Of a stretch of 64,000 nt of DNA, positions 11,259 through 22,690 are shown piece after piece; the stretch's first letter is position 1; each line of letters starts with the position of its first letter. Position numbers and translations under genes: made by a program. Origin of the DNA: Diplolepis rosae (lineage: Eukaryota > Arthropoda > Insecta > Hymenoptera > Diplolepididae); contig JAPYXD010000742.1 in the NCBI GenBank assembly GCA_030998225.1, forward strand, positions 4,030,001 to 4,094,000, written 5' to 3'. The notes under the pieces are model-generated. The model did no database searches. It had not been told where the DNA came from and worked only from the letters and a program-made list of their open reading frames with translations.

Positions 11259-12308
11259 TTATTGCTCAGTATAATCTCCCATAAGATCAATACATTTGGT
11301 CCAACGGTATTCCAACTTGTTTATCCCACCATGGAAGTGACTTTCTGCAAGGCCTGCAAAATACTCCTCTACGACGGCTATAACCTCTTCGTTTGATGAA
11401 AAATGCTTCCCACGAAGGAATTTCTTGAGGTGTGAGAACAGCCAGAAGTCAGAGGGAGCTAAATCAGGCGAATAAGGTGGATGCTGCAACAATTCGTACT
11501 TTAATTCGGTTATTTTAGTGATGGTTTTTTGAGCTGTGTGAGCGGGTGCATTGTCTTGATGAAAAAGGATTTTTTTCTTCTGCAAACCGGGTCTTTTTTC
11601 ACGAATTTTTGCATCCAATTGATCCAAAAGATTACAATAATATTCAGAATTTATTGTTTTGCCAGTTTGGAGATAATCCACCAACAAAATCCCTTTTGCA
11701 TCCCAAAAAACTGATGCTAACACCTTCTTCGCCGATTTCTGGACACGAACTCGCTTCGGTGCGGAAGTGCCTGGTTCACATCACTCCTTAGCCTCTTGTT
11801 TTGATTCAGGATCATGATGGAAGACCCAAGTCTCATCCATAGTGATGAATCGACGCAAAAAATCCTTTTTATCCATTCGAAAACGCTCCAAATGTTGCTC
11901 AGAAAGTCGCATTCGAGCGTGTTTTTGTTCCATTGTGAGCGAATGCGGCACCCATTGTGCACAGAGCTTTCTGAAACTCAACACTTCACGCAAAATATGA
12001 GTCACACTGCCTAATGAGATGTCTAGGGCCTCTGCTAAATCTCTCTCGGTCAATCGACGATCTCTCAAAACCATATCCTGTACTTTTGCTATGAATGCTG
12101 GTGTTGATGCACTTTTTGGACGTCCTGAGCGTGGATCGTCTTCAACGCTTTTTCGACCACGTCTAAACTCTAAAACCCATCGATGCACAGTTGGAAATGA
12201 AGGAGCAGCTTCCTTTAACACTTTCACCATTTTTGTATGAATTTCCGTTGCTGATAAACCTTCCAAAACAAAGAATTTTATCACTGCACGATATTCGGTT
12301 TTTTCCAT
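11259..12308 (-). pseudogene. Mariner transposase, one premature stop
   Basis: The frame runs from the ATG at 12308 (MEKTEYRAVIKFFVLEG) to the stop at 11259, 349 codons, which is the normal mariner length. An ATG 30 codons further upstream is open but not typical of the family. The N-terminal paired helix-turn-helix half contains the linker motif GRPKSAS. The catalytic triad is visible: D in TMDETWVFHH, D in HQDNAPAH, D in SPDLAPSDFWLF, with 34 residues between the last two (DD34D). A single in-frame TGA at 11781-11783 interrupts it, where the family usually has a Trp codon. No frameshift is present. The protein would cut and paste DNA in the nucleus. Confidence 0.93.
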
Positions 12309-12459
12309 TGTGCAAAAATACACTGACACGTCAACTTCAAATGGCTTGTACACAAACAATGAATTGACAGAGTGGAATGACACTTTGGGTATGTTCATAT
12401 GAAAGATGAAATCTTAAAATGGCGTAGAAATTTTGGTTCTTCTACTGCTCTATAGATGT

Positions 12460-12487
12460 CGCTTTCAAAACTTTTTGAACAACCTAG
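12460..12487 (-). repeat. Mariner terminal inverted repeat, right
   Basis: It is the exact reverse complement of 11197-11224 and is followed by the TA duplication. Confidence 0.95.
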
Positions 12488-12489
12488 TA

Positions 12490-13588
12490 TAATCAGACAT
12501 ATGATCAACTTTGAGTAAAACATTATTTCTTGAAATTGCAAAATTCACATTTTTGCTCCATGTGATGAATATAATGATTTGCATATATTATATGTAGTAG
12601 ATTGTATTCCACCTCATTCTAGTGGTTTTATACAGCGTGTAGCTTATACATGATTGTAGTTTTAGTGTCATCACGTGAGCCTTGTTTCTAATAAAGCTGC
12701 ATAATACATAGTTGGTTTTATATTCGATACAACTAGGGTTGTATGTGATATACAACAGATATCATATATCACGTGTAACTTCTTAGTTGACCTCTAATTT
12801 GATTGATAGTTTATACTGATTAATTATTAAGGCGTGATTAGTGTCATGCTGCATACACCGATTAGAAGATTCGGTGTTAAACTTCCATCACATGTAATAG
12901 AAGTTTTTTTTTTAGCGTAAATTAGATTTGAGATACTTTTACCTTAAACATACAAACTTTTATTTTGAATTTGAATACACATGTGCATGTTTTAATAATA
13001 ATAATTAATTTCGATGTACTTTTATAAATGTCTGTTAGCTTTCTATAATATACGAAAATATTAAATCTAAGTTACCACTTGTGAATCAAGGTGTGTCAAA
13101 GTTAATTACATATTATATTTTTTATGCAGTATAAGATTAAAGCTACATAGTGCGTTGATTTTTGATTATTGATATTCACTATACATGATTATGTTGAATG
13201 AATATATAAAATTATTCAAACATGCAGGTATATGCGATGCATGGCACTATATTACTAATAAAATTGTTTAAATTCTACAAACATCATACAAAACAGGTAG
13301 GCTTCACACTTGATATGATTGGTGCTACAAGCATAATCAATGATGGTTTAGTCACGGGTTGGTCTGTATACTATATTTGGTGCACATATATCGCCGTCTG
13401 GTAAGGTTAATACTACATATACTATATACGGAATTATCAAGCCAGCTTTAGCGACACATTTAGTTTAGGAAAAATAAATTAGGAAGTTAGGTCCACTGCA
13501 GACGACCACCCAGTTCAAAATATTCCGGGGTGGCCCAGTAGGCTCTAAGACGAACCTAGAGATCATCTACATCCACAAAATCAAAAAA
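12490..13588. other. AT-rich sequence before gypsy gag; 5' LTR not recognised
   Basis: There is no coding signal up to about 13440. The stretch 13440-13588 is GC-richer and presumably the leader of the following gypsy element. I searched for a direct repeat of it after 17521 and did not see one, so no LTR is annotated. Confidence 0.5.
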
Positions 13589-14943
13589 ATGCCTAGGAAC
13601 ATGGAGCAAAGCACACCCCAACATGGGGTTGACCATGACCAGGATGAATCAGATGCGAACCCCGGGCGAGAAGTCCACTTGCCCCTAAATCAAAGCGTGT
13701 CGGATTCTATAACCGGATACCCTGCAAACATACTGACTCCCGCTTCATATCTCAACTTGAATACAAGCGCGGCGATGACATCAGTGTTAGAATGTATGAC
13801 TCTGCAACAGAGTACATACCATATCCCACAATTCGATGGGAAAAATCCACCGCCAAAAGACTTTCTACAAGACGTCGCGAATGGTGCTGTTTTTGTTACA
13901 GATGCCACTGAACCCGGATTTATCAAGGCAGTATTGGCCAAACTTAAGGGCGTTGCTCGCGAAAGTGTACGGGATAAACAATTATAAAAATCAAGGAACT
14001 AATTGCACATTTGAAGAAGAGATTTGCACCAACAAAGAAGTACCAGTGGTACTTCAAATCTATAGTTAATCTCCGTATGAAGCAATCAGAAACAGCAAGT
14101 GACTACAATGACCGCGTTCAAGGCCTTTTGAGTGGGGCCAGGCACGCAATCGAAGAAAAATACACGGGTACTTACGGGCATACTAAGGAAAGTTTAATAA
14201 TGATGAAGCCAGTGGCCGACTGTGCTTTGGACGCATTTATCAGAGGTCTTCCCGATGATATCTCTATTTTTGTGGACACTCGCAACCCGAAGGACCTCAG
14301 TGAAACCTTTGAGCATGCCTTACATGCAGAAGAACGACACAAGTATTCGGAAAAGAATAGCATGGCATCATCCTATCATATAGCCCGGCCAAGAGAGAGA
14401 GTCTTCGAATGCCCACGTTCTCCGAGCCCCTTCTCAAAACAAATGGATAACTCGGAAAAATATGCAAAGTCGGAAGGATCCAGTTTAAAAGGAAATACAA
14501 CAACCTTGGCAACAACAAGACCTAACCCCAATATGGCGTTGGGTGCAATGTACGGTCCATCAGCATATGGTCGATTCCCATCGCACTACCCCCCATCACA
14601 ACCCGACTATCCTCCACAGTACTCATACCCCTTTCATCAGTATCTACCACATTACCCCTACCCGCCTCACTATTCTTACCCTCACCACCATCCTATGGCG
14701 CCATACCCACAAATCGACAAGTGTCAAAAATCGCTCACCGATCATTCATGGCAGAATCAAGAAAGATCATCAGGAAATGCAACCCCACCTAGGCCAGCCT
14801 CTCCAGGACCATCTGGAAATTTAAACTTTCAGCCGACTCGTCGTTTGGAGGTGACAACGGGTCATGCAACTCCGAGAGAACGTCCAAGGTCGGTCCGATT
14901 CCAAGAGAATTCAGTAGGGTCCTTCGAGCAGGACGCAGCCTAG
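13589..14943 (+). pseudogene. Gag of gypsy-1, frameshifted
   Basis: The first part (13589-13987, 132 aa, start MPRNMEQSTPQHG) joins a second part (14011-14943, 310 aa) after a frameshift near 13980-13987. The joined region shows a capsid-like block (FDGKNPPPKDFLQDV, then LKKRFAPTKKYQWYFKSIV). A C-terminal half rich in Pro, Tyr and His follows (about 190-240 of the second part). No CCHC knuckle is visible. Gag would form the virus-like particle in the cytoplasm. The start is a guess based on the first ATG in frame. Confidence 0.75.
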
Positions 14944-14966
14944 AAGAAGACTCACCAGTAGTTGAA

Positions 14967-15530
14967 TTGGAGGCTCCTGAATTCCGAAATCCTAGGCCAA
15001 GTTTTCTTGTCGACCCAGGCTCCGATATAAATCTTATTGAACTTCGTGCCTTGCAAGAAGAAATTATAATTGACACTCTCAACTGCATCTATATTACAGG
15101 AATAACGAATGACCTTGTAAAGACGATTGGGACGGTTCAAGTCACTACTTTCAATACCCCTGTTGAGTTCCATGTCATTAAGAACACGCTTCCAGTTTCA
15201 CCTGACGGAATTCTAGGTCGGCCTTACCTACGACAAGAGCAAGCGCAAATCTCGTTCAGACATAACACCTTAGTCACTGTATCCAACCCAATAACGCCAA
15301 TCCCCTTTGTTGATGCAGAATCACGAGAAGCAAACAAGGCACTAAGATCAGAAATCATGCCATTTGCCAGGATCCTAAGGATCAAGGCAAGGACTAGGCA
15401 GCCCATCTCAATAGACATCTCTAACTCGGAAGTATCAGAGGGGTATTTGCCAAGACTTGACACTCCAAGAGGACTATATATTGGCGAGGCAGCTGTCACT
15501 ACCCAGAACGGTACCCTCAGGAAGAATTAG
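14967..15530 (+). pseudogene. Aspartic protease region of gypsy-1
   Basis: The 187-aa frame contains the retropepsin active-site neighbourhood FLVDPGSDINLIE. The usual D-(T/S)-G is D-P-G here, so the active site carries a substitution. The flap/GRPYL region (DGILGRPYL) follows about 70 residues later and matches the ILGxDxL-type strand of the family. It lies in a different frame from both gag and RT, which suggests further indels at about 14943 and 15530. Confidence 0.75.
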
Positions 15531-15577
15531 GAGGAGACTACCCCGATCGCGTAAAACGGGTAATACAAGCTCTACAC

Positions 15578-17521
15578 ATGTCTCATTTGTCGCCAGAGGA
15601 AAAGGAATACATGTTCCACTGGGCAGAGGATTATGCGGACATCTTTCATTTGAATGGTGAGAAACTCACTTCTGCCCATCTTATCCAGCATAGAATCCCT
15701 ACCATCGATGATAAAGTTATTGTAAGGAAACAATATAGAACACCTCACGAGGCAAATGACCAAATACACGATCAGATAGAAAAACAATATACTAGTGGCA
15801 TTATCGTAAACTCGAAATCACCTTATAATTCACCTCTTCTAACTGTGCCCAAGAAGTTGGACGCTTCGGGTCAAAGAAAGTGGAGGATCGTCATAGACTT
15901 CAGAACCCTTAATGAAAAGGTCATCGGAGACGCTTATCCACTACCTAACATTTCGGACATTTTCGATCATCTCGGAAGAGCGCAATATTTCTCAGTATTC
16001 GATCTAGCGAGTGGTTTCGATCAAATCGAAACGCATCCTGAAGATCGAGCCAAAACTGCCTTCTCATCTCCCCGAGGGCACTACGAATATCTCCGAATGC
16101 CTATGGGTATTAAAAACGCTCCAGCTACTTTCCAACGCCTTATGGACATAGTGTTAAAAGGCATGCATGGTATCGAAGTGTTTGTATACCTCGATGATAT
16201 CGTAGTCTATGCTGAAAGCCTCGAAGAACACGATAAAAAGGCAAGGAGACTGTTCGATCGCCTTGGAAACGCGAACCTAAAGTTACAACCGGATAAGTGC
16301 GATTTTTTACGAACAGAAGTAGCTTATCTAGGCCACATAATTGGACGCGACGGGGTGAAGCCCAACCCAGCCAAGATCAAAGCAATTAAAAGATTCCCTA
16401 GGCCAACTACTGTTCGAGCAGTTCGACAGTTTCTAGGACTGTCTGGCTATTATCGTAAGTTTATTCAGGATTACGCAGAATTGGCAAAACCACTCTCTGA
16501 TCTTCTGAAAAAGAACGTAAAATGGGAATGGGGAAGTAGCCAAAAAAGAAGCTTTCGAAAACTGCGCAGGTATCTCTGCAACAAACCTATCCTCTTGTAT
16601 CCGGATTTCCGGCAGACATTCAAATTAACCACAGATGCCTCGGAATATGCTGTCGGTTCAATATTGAGCCAGGACAAAGATGAAGTAGACATGCCTGTGG
16701 CGTAATTATCGAAAATTATGAATCCGTGTGAACAGAAATACGCTAAGGCTGAAAAGGAGTGTCTCGCAGTGTTATACGCCGTGATGAATTTTCGCCCATA
16801 CTTATACGGTCGAGAGTTCATTTTGGCTTGTGACTATGAACCGATTCACTGGATAACTTATGTTGAGAACCCTGGAGCCAGGCTTCTACGATGGAGGCTA
16901 AGGCTTCAGGATTACCAATATAAGTTTGAATATAAGCAAGGAAAGCTAAACAGGGGCGTTGAAGCCCTGTCAGCAAATCCGGTTACAGATTCCACAGGGT
17001 CATCTGACTCCACTAAAGATTCTGATGACCCTGATGAGTCGTCTCGACTCCCTTTCCCATCTGAAAGGGAGATGATCCACGATGACTCAAGTCCAAGTGA
17101 ATACAGCCCAAATGAGGGCCTTCAGCAGGTGTTAGAGATTCGCGAAAAAACGGGAACAGGGGCCTCAAGACCTATAACAAGGTCTAGTACCTCCCAGCGA
17201 AAACCCGAAGAGTCAAAAGACGCACCAAGGATATCATCGCGTGTCCTGCGACCCACGAGATCAACACTCTCGGGGACAAAATCCGCCTTGGGGCCAGATA
17301 AAATCACTACAAGAGGTAAGCCCTCTGTCTCAAGGTCAACTACGTTCAGACCAGTAAAATCCAAAACTCTGGATACCCATAAGGAACCCATGGCTGCAGT
17401 GGTCGCACCAAAGCGAAGGGGAAGACCACCCAGATCATCCTCAACGGCTTCTAAAAAAAACCCTGATAGGCCTTATGCTCCCATAAATACAAATATACAA
17501 AATCGTTTTCTTGAAAAATAA
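15578..17521 (+). pseudogene. RT and RNase H of gypsy-1 with a long basic linker
   Basis: A single frame is interrupted by one TAA at 16703-16705. The RT (about residues 60-260) shows WRIVIDFRTLNEKV, FDLASGFDQI, the LRMPMGIKNAPATFQRLM strand and the catalytic YLDDIVV. RNase H starts at FKLTTDASEYAVG and resumes after the stop with EKECLAVLYAV and LACDYEPIHW. It ends at a degenerate ADALSR-like site (VEALSANP). A 170-residue Ser/Thr/Lys-rich tail follows with the AT-hook-like KRRGRPPRS near its end, then a stop at 17519-17521. Integrase is missing. Confidence 0.88.
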
Positions 17522-17784
17522 ACGCCTTTGCCCACTAGTAAAAATCATCTTAAACGTCTCAAATTTCTTAACTAGGTATAGGACAATAGTCTTCTTCAAG
17601 GAGGATCAAGTTCAGATCATTCTGTGAGAGACTCCGGTACGAAAGTTTTCACAAAAAGTTTTCATAAATGTAAACCGTGTTCGTGTTTTACCATTGAGAA
17701 CCAATTTAGCATCCCTCTTTAATAATAAAATTAAAAAAAAAGAAAAATTCCGGTCGGTTCGTGTGCAAAATGTTTTATATTATT
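17522..17784. other. Non-coding sequence after gypsy-1
   Basis: No integrase motif is found in any frame. CTTCAAGGAGGATC near 17598 is purine-rich and might be a remnant polypurine tract, but no LTR start could be confirmed. Confidence 0.4.
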
Positions 17785-18182
17785 TCATTTTATCCGGTTT
17801 TTTATTCACAGTGAACTTCAAATATTTTTTTAATTCGTGATGCTACATACTGGACTACTTCATTTTGAATTGCAAGCTATGAGATAAGTTTTTATTTTCT
17901 ATGATAACCCTTTTTTAATACACATTTTTAAAATTACAAGACTTTTTGTAACATGTTTAACCCCAAGATATATAATCCAGAAAAGAATTTCTAAAAATGT
18001 TTGAATTAGGTTAACAGATCACTATGAAGACATACTAAAAAAAATCTTTTAAAATGTTAATATTGTTACAGACTTATTAATTTCCTTCAAAGAGATCTAA
18101 ATTAAAATTTCTTTTGTGATATATTTCTATAAAATAAATCACTTTAACGAAAGTTGAAACTCCAGGTCAACCTGTAATTTCC
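17785..18182 (+). repeat. Long inverted repeat, left arm
   Basis: This arm of about 400 bp is the imperfect reverse complement of 21932-22165 plus 23296-23435. Anchors are the inner end AACTCCAGGTCAACCTG (18160s; partner at 21945-21962), the TTCATTTTGAATTGCAAG stretch (17858; partner 23325-23342) and TTCATTTTATCCGG (17786; partner near 23410). A mariner C-terminal relic starts 35 bp inside the inner end, so the arms may be the long ends of a mariner-type element; that link is inferred. Confidence 0.75.
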
Positions 18183-18216
18183 AATGGTTTCTTTAAGAAA
18201 AACATGTACAATATTA

Positions 18217-18390
18217 TTATTCTAAGTATTGCCCATCTGAAGCTATGACGTTTTCCCATCTTTCTGGCGATTTGTGGATTCCATCCCAAAAGAACTGCGC
18301 CGGTTTGGCGGTCAAGAATGAATCATGCCAATTTTTGATACCCTCTTCCGATGTGAACCGTATTACGAGTCGTTCTCCCGTACAAGAGCG
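18217..18390 (-). pseudogene. Mariner transposase C-terminal relic
   Basis: The last 50 or so residues of a minus-strand frame read as a mariner C-terminus: WHDSFLTAKPAQFFWDGIH followed by PERWENVIASDGQYLE and a stop. The N-terminal extension of the frame (to 18432) belongs to an unrelated dispersed repeat, so the transposase is cut off there. It differs clearly from the mariner at 11197 and is another subfamily. Confidence 0.8.
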
Positions 18391-18560
18391 ACGAGGAAGA
18401 AACAAGGGCAACGCGCGCCGCCGCACCATCATAGAAATTTAGATGGTAAATCATGTCTGGATTTTCTAACTTTCATTATTTACCGACACGCAAAGTGCAC
18501 CTTTAAAGCAACTCCAGGGTACGCTTTCAGAGGGCGCGTTTATCTGCCCACTGTGATGAT
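18361..18560 (+). repeat. Dispersed repeat, also at 25480-25590
   Basis: The motif GAGCGACGAGGAAGAAACAA, followed by GGGCA(A/G)CGCGCGCCGC, occurs here and at about 25500-25535. The continuation GGCGCGTTTATC(T/A)GCCCACT occurs at 18534 and 25560. The two copies differ by an extra ~80 bp in this one. GATGATCGCACCTG(GT)GCGCTCATC at 18555 recurs at 27207. Family unknown. Confidence 0.65.
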
Positions 18561-18780
18561 CGCACCTGGTGCGCTCATCGGTGAATTCGCGAACTACCTT
18601 AAACCTAACGGTTGGTAATGCAGATCTCTTTGTTCCCTTCAATTAATAACGGGTGAACTTTAATCACCACTCATATCGTATAATTTTTTAATTCATGGAG
18701 ACATAAGGAGACCAATCTCTTATGCCCGTACTTCAAAAAACACGAAATGAAGTTCTGCCAAGTACTTAGTTAGGAAACTT

Positions 18781-19602
18781 CCCGATGAGGGCACGTGTGT
18801 TCCCTGGGTACAAAATGGCGGCATCCACGGTTTATAACAGCCGTATGCATTAGCCCGTATTTCACGATTCTAACTTGACCCCCTTAGTGTCCTAAGTTGA
18901 ATTCCTAAGTTAGTTTGCCGAATCGTCACACGCGGCGCTAACTGTACCATCACTCCCTGAAAATGCACAGTAACATACGAAGAATTTAATAAAAAAATTT
19001 TAAAAATATATTATTCAATGCCATAAACAAATAAAAGAGATCAGACTTTAAATAATAATATTATTTTAATATTTTAAATTAAATTTCCCCCTTTTTATTC
19101 ATATTTATCTCGAACAAAAACTATTTTCAAACATTCAGCTGATATAAATATTTAAATATTAATATCTCTTTTATTCCTTTATGGCATTGAATAATAACTT
19201 TTTTTAAATTTTTATATTTGATTGTCTACATATCAGTGCATTTATATTATTTTTTTGAGGTAAAATTAAGTTGGAAAATGGAAAAAAATGAAAAATTCTG
19301 AACAAGGAACAAAGTTGATGAAAGATGTAATTAGTTGGAAATCATTATAAATAATTAGAAAAATAGAATATAAAATAAGGTGAATATTAATTTATATTTT
19401 TAATATAGTTAACTAACATTGATTAAAACAGTATATTAAGAGCAATTAAATTTCTTTTTCATTTTCAAAACCAAAAGTAGTCTATCTACGTCTACACTAA
19501 CGGGGCGCCATTTTCTTTTCTGATGCATAAGGCTGGTTTATAAGCATCGTGTATTAGGCGTCGCCATTTTGCACCCAGGGAACACACATGCCCTCATTCG
19601 GG
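18781..19602. mobile_element. MITE-like element with ~75-bp inverted ends
   Basis: The left end CCCGATGAGGGCACGTGTGT is matched by the reverse complement of 19583-19602 (CCCGAATGAGGGCATGTGTG); the match continues through TTCCCTGGGT and AAAATGGCG. Inside, a second inverted pair is centred near 19105 (TATTCAATGCCATAAA and its complement). There is no coding capacity. The target duplication is unclear. Confidence 0.8.
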
Positions 19603-20339
19603 TTTATCATTTTTTTGAAAAAAAAAGTGAAGTGACTGAATAACAAAGTGAAGTTACTTGGAAAAACAAAGTGAAGTTTTTGAACATTGGATTAAAACGA
19701 AATAAAAATAATCTCCGACTGGTGATAAAACTTGTTAATTTACTATAAAAATAAAATAAAGGAATCAAAAATAAATGAATAAATAAAAAGAATTGAAAAT
19801 TATATACATAGGTAATAAAAGGAAAGAAAAATTCAAGGTTCACTCAAATTCAAATTAGTGAATCCAATGCTCGGTGCGGTTACACGTGAAGTGTAATCCA
19901 GCGTGGGACCAGGCAGCGCAGAGGAGAATATTCCCCATCGTTTGATCAATCATCAGAGGAAATAAAAGGATTAAGGAAGAAGCAAATGAGACTACATCCA
20001 ATGGAAAATATTGTGAATCAGTGCGGGAGTGAATAAAATGGTCATTTTCGCAGTGTAAATAAGTGACAAGTATTGGATTATGTTACACCTTTATACGAAT
20101 GTAGTATCAACTAAGTACACGGAGAAAAATAGTTGAAGTAATTTTACTCAACTCTGTCGATTAAACTTGGGACATAAGGACATTTGAACACCTATTAAAT
20201 CCTAGTCGGGTAAAATCAATTTGATATATACCTAATTCACCCAAAGTGAATAACAATAAGCGTTACATAGGGAATAGTAAGGAGTTGAGTAAAACGTTAT
20301 GGACGACAGGGCACCAACATGCGTCAGTGGGTTAACATG
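19603..20339. other. Spacer, no gene recognised
   Basis: The sequence is AT-rich. ACACGGAGAAAAATAGTTG at about 20118 and GAGTTGAGTAAAACG at about 20283 look like possible element ends in opposite orientation, but the match is too short to call. Confidence 0.4.
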
Positions 20340-20700
20340 AAATGTATAAGCAGAGATGAGTTGGGAGATTGCTAAAGTAATGTATTTAATTTCGAGTGAT
20401 TTTCCGCAGCGCGCCCTATTGCGAAATGCTCTTGGGAACTAAAATGAAAGGTTCATGCTACTACTTGAAGGGTAAAACAGAGCTACTGTTTATCACATTT
20501 GCAGCGCCCCCAATTGCGTACAGCTTTTCCGGATCTTTTTCGAACTAAAATTAAAGGTCCGCGCTGTTATAATAATATGTGGGAGCCCACACAATGAAGC
20601 GCGTCATGTCAGTGTATCCCCACTACTCGCTTCGATTTCACGCTGTCGGTTGTCGAGTTAAAATCAGAAATTGTATTTTTCTGGACTTCATGCAAAGGAG
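20340..20700 (-). repeat. Dispersed repeat family, inverted relative to 26870-27215
   Basis: It shares with the reverse complement of 26870-27215 several ordered blocks: AAGGGTAAAACAGAGCTAC, TGCAGCGCC, GGGAGC with CACACAATGAAGCGCGTCA, and the CGGTTGTCGAGTT block. GAGTTGGGAGATTGCTAAAG at its left edge occurs in reverse orientation near 25605, 28525 and 28602. No coding function is seen. It is probably a non-autonomous element with a recurring terminal segment. Confidence 0.6.
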
Positions 20701-21100
20701 GCGCGAAATAGATACAGAATTCAAAATTACGGAATATAACATTAAAAAAATTACACTTTTTTTCTATATACTTTGAAAAATATTGATCTGAAATAAGTAT
20801 CTAAAAGATTTTGTGGAATTCTAAGATGATTTAAATACTTGAAAAATAATTTTTTAATGAAATTTAAAGTCAATAAATGCTTAAAGATTCGAAACAACAT
20901 ATCGATTTCAGCATTTTTTTTTAAATTATGTAGAGAATATTTTATAATAAGATATCATTCAAGATGAAATACAAGTTTCCAAAATGAAGGGTTTGAACAT
21001 TTTTGTAATAGGTAACATCTTTGGTATGAAAATTTCGATAAATAAATGTAAATGAAGTGTTTGTAGATTTAAGGTAGTTCATCCACAAATATTAGACTTC
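20701..21100. other. AT-rich spacer
   Basis: No gene is seen. AATGTAAATGAAGTGTTTG at 21045 recurs directly at 21740, flanking the foldback unit. Confidence 0.45.
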
Positions 21101-21695
21101 AGGCAAAAATAGATAAATTTTTTTTTAAGAATAGCAATATTATTATTGAAGAGATCATTTGGAAGAAAAGAGATTAGTTTCCAAGAAAAAATTAAAACAT
21201 AAAATAATAATGCATTTAACAAATTTTATTTTTACCCGGACTTGTTTTCTTATCGCTTCATACCAAATTTTAGAAAATGATGTGATTCTGTGAAATCACG
21301 GATAATTTTTTTAAGAAAAAGGCTTTCTACAACTTAACCGTTTCCATGTTTTGGAAATTATAATAAATTCTTTAATGGCTAAAAGCATTAAAAATAAAAT
21401 TTCCAAAACAAAATTCTTGTACAAAAATTACTGAATTTGGTAAAAACTTATTCATTTTAGAAATATGGAAACGGCTAGGTTGTATTAGGTCTTTTTCCTG
21501 AAAAAACGATTCTTGATTTATTTGAATCACATCATTTTTTTTTAAATTGGTTTGAAGCGATAAGAAAAAAAGTCGGGGTAAAAATAAAATTTGTTAAATT
21601 TATTTATTCTTATGCTTCAAATATTTTTCTTGGAAATTAATCTCTTTTCTTTGAAATGATCTCTTCAATAATAATTTTTCTATTTTTGAAAGCAA
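21101..21695. repeat. Foldback unit, ~260-bp arms
   Basis: The arms at about 21101-21365 and 21440-21695 are reverse complements with scattered differences. Anchors: CTTATCGCTTCATACCAAAT versus AATTGGTTTGAAGCGATAAG, TTGAAGAGATCATTTGG versus AAATGATCTCTTCAATAATA, and CCGTTTCCAT versus ATGGAAACGG. The loop is about 75 bp. There is no ORF. Confidence 0.75.
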
Positions 21696-21931
21696 AATTA
21701 TTTTTTTTTACCTAAGACATATGGCAATTTCAATAGATTAATGTAAATGAAGTGTTTGCTGATTTAAGAAAATACATAAATTATCTGTGAATTTACACCT
21801 CAAACTTTTCTTGATATGAAGCTAAGTCGACAAAGGGTTACTAAAAAATAAAATACATTGAATACAATTTTTTGGAATTTAACATCTTTTACATGACAAT
21901 TCGTATGTATTCATATATATAAACTACCATC

Positions 21932-22165
21932 GGAAATTACAGATTGACCTGGAGTTTCAACTTTCGTCAAAGTGTTTTATTTTATAGAAAGATATTACAA
22001 AAGAAATTTTAATTTAGATTTAGATTTCAAAAGGTTTTTTTTCAGTATGTTTTCATAGTGATTTCTTAACCTAATCAAAATATTTTTAGAAATTCTTTTC
22101 TGGATTCTATCTTGGGGTTGAACAGAATTAAAAAAAGTCATGCAATTTTTAAAATATGTAGCTTC
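21932..22165 (-). repeat. Long inverted repeat, right arm (inner part)
   Basis: This is the partner of about 17945-18182 (TGACCTGGAGTTTCAACTTT; GAAATTCTTTTCTGGAT). The arm is interrupted after about 22165 by 1.1 kb and resumes at 23296. Confidence 0.7.
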
Positions 22166-22481
22166 TTCAAGAAGTTTTTAAAAATCGATGTATATCATAT
22201 TTTAATAAATTTAGAAATTTTTATCAAAATATGGATAGTTTGGATTTTTTGAATTCTTCAAATGAATGTAGTACAATCATCATTTGAAATTTGATGATTT
22301 TTCATTACCATCTTTGATTCTAGAGCAGAATCTAGCAGAAAAATTCCAGAAACATCTTAATTAGTTAGAAAAATACTATGCAAACTTACCTTTGAAATGA
22401 GACTACAGAATTTTGACAATGTTAATTAATTTTAGAGTTATTAATATTATTAAGAAAGATCTAAATTTGATGTCTTTTAGA

Positions 22482-22690
22482 TTCTCATCATATGAGAATT
22501 AAGGTTTTGGTTTTATGTGAAAAATAATTTTCGGAATTTTCGTCAAATCTTTACGTTTTGAGATCCCCTGAGTCAGAAAAAAGGGTTTTTACGAAAGTGT
22601 CTGTCTGTCTGTCTGTCTGTCCGTCTGCAGTAGTAATAGGTCATATACTCGATAACTCTGGATAGACAAAAATTGTCAGATTGAATTGAG
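22482..22690 (+). repeat. Dispersed repeat with (TCTG)n, copy 1
   Basis: TTCTCATCAT leads into about 110 bp that is nearly identical to 26440-26543 (AAAAATAATTTTCGGAATTT; GAGATCCCCTGAGTCAG). A GTCTGTCTGTCTG run follows. Both copies share a downstream (A)TAACTCT(G/C)GATAGA segment. No ORF. Confidence 0.8.

Larger units (their letters stand above)
11197..12487 (-). mobile_element. Mariner (DD34D) transposon, complete ends
   Basis: The 1291-bp element is flanked by TA on both sides (11195-11196 and 12488-12489), the signature target of the Tc1/mariner superfamily. It has perfect 28-bp terminal inverted repeats and one transposase frame occupying most of the interior. Both ends are intact. A functional mariner transposase could therefore in principle act on it even though its own gene carries a stop. 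Confidence 0.95.
13589..17521 (+). mobile_element. Decayed Ty3/gypsy element without integrase (gypsy-1)
   Basis: The order gag, protease, RT, RNase H on the plus strand is that of Ty3/gypsy. At least three frame changes and one stop break the coding region. The sequence stops after a low-complexity linker that follows RNase H; no integrase (HHCC or DDE core) follows and no LTRs were found. It is an internal-region relic of about 3.9 kb. Confidence 0.85.
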
